DNA of 64,000 bases from Prosopocoilus inquinatus (taxonomy: Eukaryota > Arthropoda > Insecta > Coleoptera > Lucanidae). Of this stretch, positions 32,106 through 42,135 are shown piece by piece. The stretch covers positions 14,280,501-14,344,500 of the forward strand of contig CM069877.1 of the NCBI GenBank assembly GCA_036172665.1, given 5' to 3'. Below the pieces are notes generated by a model. It ran no database searches. It saw only the letters and a list, made by a program, of their open reading frames with translations, and was not told the DNA's origin. The first letter of the stretch is position 1, and the number at the start of each line of letters is the position of its first letter. A program made the position numbers and the translations under genes.

Positions 32106-32233
32106 GGTCCAATTTTTCCATCTTAGTTTAACTTTAAGCTTCACTTTATTCCCATGGTAACAACTGTTATGACAATTGTTTCCATAGGAATGAAACGGAG
32201 TTTAAAGTTAAACCCCAATTGAAAAACTGGCTC
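32106..32233. mobile_element. Harbinger-type MITE, copy 1 (128 bp)
   Basis: Ends GGTCCAATTTTTCCATC and, inverted, GAGCCAGTTTTTCAATTG. The interior has facing TTTATTCCCATGGTAACAA-type blocks. Length is identical to copy 2 (58,767-58,894), with the same interior order. Flanks are TAA on the left and TTA on the right, consistent with a decayed 3-bp target repeat. Confidence 0.7.
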
Positions 32234-32340
32234 TTATAGCGGTATTAGTTGTCTATGGTTACCATACTTTGATATTGTTACGAATTTACGGTTCGTTAAA
32301 TTGATTTCGAAATAAAAACTCAATACACTTAACAAATAAT

Positions 32341-32415
32341 ACTAATTTATTCAAATCGTTATAATAAATCACTAATTTATTCAAATCGTTAAATAAAATA
32401 CTAATTTATTTAAAC
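32341..32415. repeat. Short tandem repeat, ~30-bp unit, ~2.5 copies
   Basis: ACTAATTTATTCAAATCGTT occurs at 32,341 and 32,371 and again, altered, at 32,400. Confidence 0.8.
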
Positions 32416-33779
32416 ATAAAGCGAATGATCTGTTCTCGCTTAAATATGCCGGGCCAAATCAGCACAATATGATTATTAATAAAAAGCAACGCAGGGATAC
32501 GTTGCATAATAAATTAATATCACTGTATAGCCATGGGGGTATTCACTTCTTTTACTAAAGGAGAATGGAAACTCTCCTCTCCCTCCACTTCACTCACAGC
32601 ACAAAGGAGAAGAGAAACCGGAAAAAAGAAACAGGGGCGAATCCCCCACGGATTTGATATCCGCAGACTCATACACAGATTGCAAGTCCATAATTTTAAT
32701 TTGGGTGAAAGAATTTCCAGTTCTGTTGAATCTTTCAAGAACAAAAATTATTAAAAAAAATTTTTTTCGTTTAAATCTTTTATAATTTTTTACTTTTGAT
32801 TATTTAAATGTCATCTTGCGATAGGTTCACTTTTCAGTTTTTAATTTTCTTTTAAATATTTTGTTTTAATTTTTCTATAAATGTTTTCTTTTTGAAATTA
32901 AAGAAAGAATATTTTCTCGGCTCGAGTTTCCTCAAGTTTAATTCAGTTGGGTACTTTTCAGTTAAGTTGGGTGGTTACCATTAGAAAGAGGTATAATTGG
33001 CGACAATATTCTAAGAGATACAAATAGTTGGAGTGTTATGTTGCACATGTTGCCAGAAATTATGAGCAGTAAATGAAAGGAATGCTGAGAGAGAACTGGA
33101 ATGAGTGAAGGGGAGTGCAAGGAGGTGCGAAGAGGAGATACAGGAAGCAGAGGAAGGAGGAAGATGGTTGGGGGAAAAGAGGAAGAAGAAGATGGAAGAG
33201 GCAGAAGTGGAAGGAAGAGGGAGAAGAGGAAGAAAAAGGAAGAGGGAGAAGAAGAAGAAGAAGGAAGAGGGAGAAGAAGAAGAAGAAGAACCGGAAAGGC
33301 AACAGATAAAACAATAGAAGACAACACGCGCAGAGGAAGAAATGCCGGGAGGCGGTACCCTCTGCGTCGAGTGGAAAGAGGGGAAAGGAGTTTAGTTGAT
33401 AGGTCCCCCGAACAGAAATGACGGGGTGAATCGAACACGGCTCTGGGGTTGATATACTTGGAGATGTCTTTGGAAGATTCTCTAAACCTGTTTAAAAAAG
33501 GGTGGGCCTTAAAGTGCTTTTTAATTTTAAAAAAATATCAATTTTTTTTATAATTTTGGACTGCGTTTTGAACAATTTTTAAAACTTTGAATTTTAAAAA
33601 AATTCTCTTACGTTGGGTTTACTTTCCAATTTACTTTTCTGTTTTTTTTTAATTCTCTTGGGTTGGGTTCGCTTCTAAATTTTTATTTATTTTTTAACTT
33701 TGAACATTTTTCTAAATATAAATAGATATGTATGTTTTGCACGAGGGCGCTCGACACCCTAACAGCAATCCTGACCAAA
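32416..33779. other. Spacer with a long polypurine tract
   Basis: 33,090-33,300 is almost purely G/A on the + strand (GGAAGAGG-type runs). The overlapping open frames on both strands there (Glu/Arg-rich on +, Ser/Leu/Pro-rich on -) follow from composition and are not called genes. The rest is AT-rich without features. Confidence 0.6.
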
Positions 33780-34956
33780 GAATTCTTCTTTATCACATTT
33801 TTTAGGGGTAGCAAACACACAAACACTAGCAGGCGGATGATCCTTTGCCCTCTGACAAAAAGGCCTTGTAAGTTTCTTACTGGAAGGATTCGAATTTTCT
33901 AGTACTTTTAAATAAAATTAATTAATAATTAAAACACATTGTGATTATAACGCGAAAACAGTACAAGTGCAAGGTCAGCCTTGAAGAATAGCATCTTGTT
34001 ATCTTAAAATTCTTGGAACTTGCCGCGTCGGCGTCGGCGCCTTAGAAACTGCGAGCTTGCGTCTTTCAAGATAAGCAGTATTGTATTTAATTTATGCGGT
34101 CGATGGAAATTTTTCGGGCATTTAGAGTGCAATCGCATGATGTGTCCCACTATCACGGAAATCGAATGGGAAGAAACCTTCAAAAACGCAGAGCACTTGC
34201 AAGGTCAGCTTTGAAGAATAGCGTCTTGTTATTGTATTTTTATTTAAGATGTCTTCATACACGTAAGTAAACTGAAGCATTTATCTGAAGACAAAAGAGA
34301 CTAAAAACAGAACAAATCTTGACATTTCTGAAAATATAAGCAGACGCCGTTCGAGCAAACCGAAAAACGAAGTAAAAGTTGATTTCTGGTTTGCTTCCGT
34401 GCTCAAATATTTCAAATAAAAACACCAAAGTTTAAATATAAAACGTATTCAAATAAAAACGTGAAATTTTGTTTATAAAAAGAATTGGACTTTACGATTA
34501 TAAAAGGAATAATTTATAATCGAATTTTCTTAGATTAGGGCAAACTGAAATAATAAGCTGGAATATGTTTTGGAGAAAATGATGAATAATAAATCTCTAC
34601 TGAGCAGCGATCTACAATCGACATGAAGTACTTTCCTTCCCCCACCGTCTCTTTGTGACATAAAAACGAGGAAATTACAGTTTCATAGACAGCAGCTGCG
34701 GATTATACAAATGGATACCTATTTTAGGTCCACGCCATCTTCACTGAGCTTAGTTGATATGTTACAAGGAGCCACTTTTAACTACACGTTTTTTTAGGGG
34801 TAGCGAGCTTGCGTTTCGCACTTGCAAGGTCAGTCTTGAAGAATAACCTCGTGTTATTGTATGTTCGTTTGAGATGTTTTCATATCTAAAAGCATTTATC
34901 CGAAGACAAAAGCGACTAAACCGAAGAGAGAACAAGTTTCGACAATTCTGAAAATA
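33780..34956 (+). mobile_element. Gypsy LTR-family DNA, copy c
   Basis: Collinear with 20,640-21,686. Includes TTTTTTAGGGGTAGCAAA, GCGAGCTTGCGTCTTTCAAG, GCAGACGCCGTTCGAGCAAA and GGTCCACGCCATCTTCACTG. The 64-codon frame at 34,020-34,214 is inside it and not gene-like. Interrupted by the palindromic element at 34,957. Confidence 0.65.
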
Positions 34957-36957
34957 CCGGGTGTCTCAAGATGAATGACGACCGGCGGTATATAGCTAAC
35001 CATAATACCTACAGCTTCGGGAGAAAAGAAATATAGTCAAAGTGACCAAGACAAATTTAAAGAAAATATTTTTAACTATCTAAGTTATCTGGGCGCAACA
35101 ACAAAAATGAATTTTAATAACAAAAGTCTTAGAATAAGGTGCAGCTTTGATAGCGTCATTAGAAAACTGAATTAATTTTACATAACTTTGATTTTAGACT
35201 TATTATCGTATCAGTTAATAAGGGTGGAGACAACAGTTCAATTATTCACTTTAAAGAATATCATAATTTCTGTAGTCTTTATGAAAAATTAACAAACTTC
35301 AGCTCATTTGAAAGCGAATTTTAAGCTGATTTAGAGTTTCCATTCAACGATTATGGTCAATTAGTTATAAAGTAGTTAGTGCGAAAGTAATAGTCTTTCC
35401 CAGTTTTGCAAAAAAAAAAGAAAAGTAAATGGAAAGGTGTATGTCTTTTGCAATAGTTACAAAATGGTGAACATTGTGGTGAAAATCCGAGATGATTACT
35501 TTTTTTCGTTCTCGAGTTATTATCAAATATATTTGTTAATTGACGATATTAGCAGAAGGAGAAACTTCAAACACATGCTATCGAGTAATATTTTTAATTC
35601 TAAGGTTAAATAATGCCTATAAAAGCTTTTATTAATATTAGGACATTATTTAGAAGGGTTTATATGTTTTTGGGAAAGGAGAATATTTAAACACAAAAGT
35701 ACAACTATAAATAGAGAAACATGAATAATTCAAACACTGAATAAAAGCAATGTACAATAATCATATACTGTGATTAACAAAGTTTCACTGTGCTGCTACA
35801 CAATACTTATTTATTGTCCATATATAGTTGTGTAGGAATTATTATTGATATCCTTACGGATAGTAAACGGCTATTTTGAAATGAAATTTTGGAAATATTT
35901 TAGGTGCAGACCTTCAGTCTTTGTTAATTACAATGTATTTCATAAATGTTCAAAGTGCTTTCCATCTCTTGACATTTTATTGTTCAATAATTTTATTTAG
36001 TGCCTGTGCCTTTCTCATTTATGTGTTTGTTTGCTGTATTGTTCTTTTATTTAAATATTAGGCTCTCAAAAATAACTTAATGCATTTAAATGGCTTAATG
36101 TCTTTCTATTTATACCAAGTGTTACTCGATAGCATTTGTTTGAGCTTTTAGATTCGTTTTTATCTTCGCTTAATACACTCTTTTGGTAATAACTCGAAAA
36201 TGAAAAAAGTTATCAATTTCGGGTTTTCATGAAAATATTCTCCTGATTGGATGCTTTGTATTCATTGTAAAAGAAATACGATTTTCTATTTAAAATTATT
36301 TGGGACACTGGGAAAATCTATTACTTTAGCAAATAGCGCCCTCTAACTACTTTATAACAAAGCAGGCGGAGCCGTTGGATAGAAACTTTAAATCAGCTAA
36401 ATAAATTCCCTTTCAAATGAACTGAAGTTAGAAGATAAAGTGATGATATTTTTTAAAGTAAATAATTCAACTGTTTTCTTCACCCTTATTAACGATGATA
36501 TGATAATAAGTCTAAATTCAAAGTTGTGCAGAAATCATTCAGCTTTCTAATGATGCTATAAAAGCTGCACCTTATTCTGAGACTTTTGCTAATAAAATTA
36601 GGTTTTATTGCCGGCCCTATTGATTGCGCCCCCTTGCGGTCAACTCAGATACTTAAAATTATTTTCTTTGAATTTGTTTTGGTTATTTTGACTATAATTT
36701 TTTTTCTCCCGAAGTTGTAGGTATTACGATTAGCTGCACCATGCGTCTTTTTCTAAGTATACATGGTAACGGTGTATACTTTTATATAAGAAAAACGTGT
36801 CAACGCAAGGAATATGTGTAGTTGGTTGCCTACAGAGTGCAGCAAAACAATGCATTGATATGTTTTTTTTTTTTATAAAACTATACATACTTACTATGTA
36901 TACTTAAAAAAAAACTCATGGTATACCGCCAATCGCCGCCTATCTTGAGACACCCGA
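34957..36957. mobile_element. 2.0-kb near-palindromic DNA element
   Basis: TA-flanked (34,955-34,956; 36,958-36,959) with ends CCGGGTGTCTCAAGAT and, inverted, TCGGGTGTCTCAAGAT. The two halves are reverse complements over ~0.9 kb each, so the whole element could fold on itself; the centre lies near 35,900. The right half carries an extra ~180 bp (36,741-36,919), itself a MITE. No transposase is encoded. Related copies are at 21,687 (truncated) and 62,885 (cut by the window end). Confidence 0.85.
36741..36919. mobile_element. ~180-bp MITE nested in the palindromic element
   Basis: Inverted ends CATGCGTCTTTTTCTAAGTA and (other strand) CATGAGTTTTTTTTTAAGTA extend to ...TATACAT. The left half of the palindrome lacks this segment, which confirms the insertion. 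Target repeat not clear. Confidence 0.65.
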
Positions 36958-36959
36958 TA

Positions 36960-38580
36960 TATTCAAATAAAAATTAATTATAAAAGGGAAACTTTATAAT
37001 TTTAATATGATTAGGACAAACTGAAATAATAAGCTAGAATATTGTAAGAATCCGAAGGTTTCAACCTATAAATTGTGAAAAATATCCATTTTTTTTCCTG
37101 TGTCATGTAGACGTTAAGAACTGTGAGATCTACGTCGACAGTTAGTTTTCATGGGAGAAATAATATGATTGCTTATCTTTCAAGTATTCAATGCTATAAA
37201 ATACTTCATAAAATCCTTAAGTTACATTTTAAGTTTAATTTGAGCACGTACTGTCGAATCAGCATCCTAGGCCCAGGTCTGAGAGCGCGGAAAGTTCAGG
37301 AAAAATAAGGCAAAATGACATTGTTACGCCATCTAGTTTTGAGAGCATCTAGTGTAGAAGCTCGCACCAGGTACGCGGGGGGAAGTCGCGAGATAATTCA
37401 TAAAAAACGTTAACATTTGATTTTGCAGTTAGTTAATCCGTGGACCTTCCTTCAACTTCTGAAAAGCTTGTGTTTTTTTTCCTCGTACCGGGCGATCTTC
37501 ATTTTAACTTCAATTTTAATTTAATTTAAGATTCAGTAAATTTTGTCCAAGTTTGATATTCTCGAACGGAAAGCAGGTGCTTTCCCCGTATACTGAATAT
37601 TTGTGTACTTAAAACCGTCCGAACTGAGTATTTTATTTGCTTTATATAAAGTCATTGTGTTTCCTTCATTTTTGGATTACGAGAAGATCTTTCGATTCAG
37701 TTTGGTAAGCTAACAGACCGCTTAAAAACTAATTGGTGCAATCGAAAGTGCAATCCTTGTCTTCCTCTCTCCCCCGTTCTTTTGTTAATGTTATTTTGTA
37801 GGTAAAGTTTATTTTTTTATAGTGTGTCTACACGTTAATCTTTTTTTTCGATTGTTCTTGTTGATTTTGTCATTTTTATTTCGTTGATTTGTTTCTTGTT
37901 TTCATTATTTATTTTTTGAATAGACTGGTTAAATCTATCAAACTCTTTTATTCATCAATTTTAAGTTCCCTTTTACCTTCTCCGAGAAGTCCGAGGAGAA
38001 CGTTTACATAGGAGAGAGACATTGACAGGAAAGAGGTTTGACAATCTTCAGGGACAAAACGGTACTGTTTCGACTCTTTCGGGGAAAACACCGCAGAAAG
38101 TACATTTTTGGCCCATTTCTCAAACTTAAGCTACCGAACAAGAAAATTGCTTTCCACAGTGGCCCGTTGGTCAAAAGAGCAGGTTGGGTTTTCTATGAGA
38201 CGCGGGGGTGGTTTCGGGTTGTTCAGGGTGAAAGAGTTCCGAGTAAGTATAAGGCTGACCACTCCCCAAATTCTAAAGAAAAATAACCAGCGTCCGTTAC
38301 AATATGTTTCAGAGAGATGGGACGAATAAATCTCCACTCAGCTGCGATCTGCAGGAAGTACTTCCCTCCTTCCACCGCCTCTTTGTGACATAAAAACGAG
38401 GAAATTGGAGGAGGACAGAGCTGCAGATTGTAAAAATGAATACCTGTTTTAGGTCCATGCCATCTTCACTGAGCTTAGTTAACACGAAAGTGAGTTCAGT
38501 TCTGCCAGGTATGTTAATGTGGGTCTCTTTTAACTACATAATATTTTTTTAGCGGTAGCAAAGTCGAGGGATGATAATAA
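36960..38580 (+). mobile_element. Gypsy LTR-family DNA, copy d, split by a solo LTR
   Basis: 36,960-37,042 and 38,302-38,580 together match 34,500-34,790 and 21,230-21,520 (AAACTGAAATAATAAGCT... resuming ...GTTTCAGAGAGATGG, then GGTCCATGCCATCTTCACTG). The intervening 37,043-38,301 is the solo LTR. Confidence 0.65.
37043..38301 (+). mobile_element. Solo LTR, 1259 bp, with ATAT target repeat
   Basis: Begins TGTAAGAATCCG and ends CGTCCGTTACA (TG...CA), with ATAT directly outside both ends (37,039-37,042; 38,302-38,305). The neighbouring LTR-family sequence is restored if it is removed. No coding capacity; the 82-codon frame at 38,038-38,286 is not gene-like. It shares only its first bases with the 15,928-type LTR, so it is a different gypsy family or a distant subfamily. 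Confidence 0.85.
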
Positions 38581-39777
38581 TACCTAACAAATAATTGGTA
38601 GGAAAACTTAGAAATAAAACAATGAAAAAAGATACTAAATAAGAAAAATTTATTTAAGTAGATTTTTTTCTGGTCGAGTAATTCTGTACTTATAAAAGAT
38701 GTATTTTAAAGTGAATAATTCATCATGAACATAATTAATTGCCCTGATGACAAAGTACAGTAGTAACCATTAAAGCAAAAATAAGCGGCCGTAAACTTCA
38801 TTTACGTAATGGTACAGGGGCAAGCGACGGCGCGGTCTTAATATTAAAGCACATTAACTTTATGACAATTTCAATCCATTCCGAGCTTTTCAGAGCATTA
38901 TTTATTAAAACGTAATACCGTAATTCGACCGACCGACGTTTCGAAACGGGTCTTTCACGCCGCGCCGGGCGGAGAGAACGATTTTAATAACGGGCGTCGC
39001 CGTCGCGCGCGAATTGCGATATTTCATTTCGGCGTATCCGAAACATTTTATACGCCCACGAACGTGCACATTAATCTAGATAAAATATATGAAATGTAAA
39101 AGGCATGTTACTTATTCTGTTCGTATTAAAATCGCGGCCCGTTATTCCGGCTCGTTTCGTCACAGGAACGCCATAAATTTCGAATTTTACTGCCACGTCA
39201 CACGTATTCCTCGTGACGGCTCGTTTCTTATTATAACCGGGGAGTTTACATGTCCGGAAACATCTTTTCAGATGGGCACTTAGTTTTCTCAAGTAATAAA
39301 TTGTGTGTGTGTGTGTGTGTGTGTGTGTTGCTTTTTACGGATTTCATCATCGGATCTTTTTCTTCTTCTTCCACGTATTTACTGTAGCTGCCGGGACCGT
39401 CGAGAGAAGCTCGGCTAATTGCCTCAAAAGTTCATGCAAACATTCTTTGAGATATCACCGGCGAAATGTCACAGCCTTAACAAGCTATGACTAACGAGTT
39501 AGTTTCTTGCGTGAGAACAGGAGATGAGAAATTACGTAAACAAGAGGGCTTTTCATATTTTGATAATCAATTATATACCACAGCGAAACGGACTATGGTT
39601 CAGCGCAACAGAAGACCTTATTGCACGAACAATTAAAAAAATTCTTAAATGCCGTCACCTCAAACGTTTGGGAACTGCTGATGACTTTCCGTTTTGTTTG
39701 AAAAACCAGGCCTACAAACAATGACAGCGTGCTAGTGACGTTTAGGAAACCAAGCTACAAATAAACACGAGTCGTGA
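38581..39777. other. Spacer with a GC-rich island and (GT)n
   Basis: 38,810-39,290 is GC-richer and non-repetitive, with CpG-rich patches near 38,940-39,010. A (GT)n run lies at 39,303-39,328. No gene recognised. Confidence 0.55.
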
Positions 39778-40690
39778 TGTAAGAATCCATATCGTTATTA
39801 TTTTTCTTGTCTTGATACACTTTAATTTAATTAAGATACTTTATTAAATTAGAAATCATATCGAATTGAAATTTACTCTCAATCTGTCCACATGGAATGT
39901 ATATCTCATATGACACAATAAAGATATTATTAATATTATTATTAAATATGACTCATCTGAAAACACAAAATGCAATACGCACAGTTGCGAGCTTATATAA
40001 CCAAAACATTAGTCAACTTAAAGTATACCAAGAAATGAGATCATACTACCCGTATCAAGTTAGAAACAAGAACAAGTTTGCATTGTGCCCCGTAATAAAA
40101 TACATTACATTTGCGAAGCGCAAAATATTGTTGAATCACATAGGAAAGCTCTCAGCGTAGCTTCCAGTGCGAGGGAATTCCAGGAAATTCCCACAAGAAA
40201 AGAACGCGAGACGTGATTTTGTTCGTTTAACAACGCATCTCAATTTTCCTCGTGGAGAAATTCTTTCGAATTCAAAATGTTTCTTCTCTCGATTAATTTT
40301 CCTAGTTTAATTTAAATAAAATACACTTAAGAAAGATCCACGATCGGGGTGAGGGTAAGTTTGAATAAAATGGAATCGTTGCGGCTTATAAAATTTGATA
40401 TCTAACCAAGGCCTTTCATTAATTAAAGAGTCGGGTTTTTATTTGAACTGTTTATAAGGAAGGACTCCTTAATTTCAAACAGATAAAGCGGTAAGGAGGG
40501 AACCTACTTCGACAACTTTGAAAATATAGATAGACGCCACACGAGCAATCCGTGGAAAACGAAGCAGAAAAGCGATTTGTTGATTTCTTTTCGAAAACAA
40601 GACGCTCCTAACAAAGAAAACCGAAGTTCAGCTTCGTACGGACCGCTACAAGAATTAGAGATCAAAAGGGAGTGACAAGTGTTTATTCAG
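39778..40690 (+). mobile_element. Gypsy LTR-family fragment, copy e
   Basis: Starts TGTAAGAATCCATATC and contains decayed versions of the landmarks seen in the 6,220 and 15,928 LTRs: AAGATCCACGATCGGGGTGA near 40,335, CGAGCAATCCGTGGAAAACG near 40,540, AGATCAAAAGGGAGTGACAA near 40,660. A ~200-bp part (39,900-40,180) differs. No product. Confidence 0.65.
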
Positions 40691-42027
40691 TTTTCTAGTT
40701 ATTATATAAACACGGGAAAACATTTCCCCTCTTCTTTGAAACTATCGGCCTTTTCCACAACGTCTGCACGTTTATAAGCTTACCATGATCGTCTTGTTTG
40801 CAGAAAAAACGCAGAAAATGTAGTTCTATATTTTAGAAGTTTAGAATATGAAAAAGTTTATGCATTCTCGGGATATCTCTGAAGCACTAGCATATTTGTT
40901 TACGTTATTAGTTTGGTAATATGAAATGGGGGCGTGTTTAGTCTTGGCACCAAAGAAACGGTAGAGACGGCAGTCTCCTGAAGGATAGCGCGGAAGGTAA
41001 ACGTGTCGGTAAACAGGACCACGGATGGGCCTGGTGATATATGTGGTGGCCGCGGTGTGTTGTCCGGCATGACCTGAGAGTGTCTGCAGAATATGACCTG
41101 TGATAGTATATTCTGGCAGAAGTGTTAGGGCGGTACATTCTCACGATTGGCAATGCGGCATGAGGGTCATGGTTTTGTGCGGAGGTATTCCGGTAGCAGA
41201 ATATTGTTCGGGATGCGACCCGGGACGTTGACCAGAGAATGGTATCGTGCACCAGCATACGGTATCATGGGGCTTGTCACGGTGTGTAGGCGGCACCGAT
41301 GAAGCAGACGGTACCGACAAACCATATAGCTGCATTCTGCATTCATTGTGAGTGCAAATTCGGTTGATTGCATTCCTGACCAGGTGATAGCATTGGCCTG
41401 ACAAGAACCAAAGGTCTGATAAGATGATGTCATTGGAGTGGTGCTTGATACTTACGCAGTCCATGACATCAACTGATCATGAGAACGTATGCTCGGGAGG
41501 CAAGGTAATATGCATCCGGAGGGATGGGTTTTATATCCACAGGTGAATGTGGGGGGTAATGCATGCGAAGATAAGAAGTCAACATGCGAGGATGACTTCC
41601 CCAGCGTCAAAATATCATCATGAGGGAGCTACAGCTTCTAGATTCGCCGCTGGAACCAGGGCCCCCGTAGCCATGAGTGCAAAGCGTGCAGTGCACGCGG
41701 GCGCCATGTTCAAGGGGCGGCAATTAGCCTCTTAGCCATCACATGTTTTGTGATTTTTTCGGCAAAAAAAAATTAATGGGAAATAGTTTCTTGTCTGGTA
41801 AAAATTATCTACAAGACTGAACTGTCTTGATGAAGGTAAAAAAATATATTACGTAAGCTGTTACTTACGGTTTGGTTAAAAAAAAACAAATTAGATTTTA
41901 TTTTTTAAGTTTTCGGAAATTTAAGTTCCTTTTCCTTTTGTGATTTAGTTTCTTGTTTTTTCTAATATTAGTAAAAGGGGGCTTCGCCCAGTTGCTTTCT
42001 GGTGGGGAGGGTCTGAACAGAGAAATA
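40691..42027. other. Unassigned GC-rich block
   Basis: 40,925-41,750 is unusually GC-rich for the window, with several overlapping minus-strand open frames (40,938-41,464). One reading contains DNTPRPPHI and HTVTS-like pieces that faintly recall Tc1 transposases (DNARPH), but the motifs are in shifting frames and the DDE layout is not visible. Left unassigned. Confidence 0.3.
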
Positions 42028-42135
42028 AGTGAAGGAGAATGTTTAGAAAGTGAAGGAAAATGTTTAGAAAGTGAAAGAAAATGTTTAAAAAATGAAGAAA
42101 ATGTTTAAAAAGTGAAGGAAAATGTTTTAAAAAGT
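42028..42135. repeat. Minisatellite, ~21-bp unit, five copies
   Basis: GTGAAGGAAAATGTTTAGAA recurs with small changes five times. Confidence 0.85.

Noticed and set aside
33101..33421. Open frame of 106 codons, Glu/Arg/Gly-rich
   Set aside because: Lies in a polypurine tract that is open in several overlapping frames on both strands; a composition effect.
40925..41760. Tc1-like transposase on the minus strand
   Set aside because: Only short scattered resemblances (DNTPRPPHI, HTVTS) in different frames; no DDE layout, no inverted ends found.
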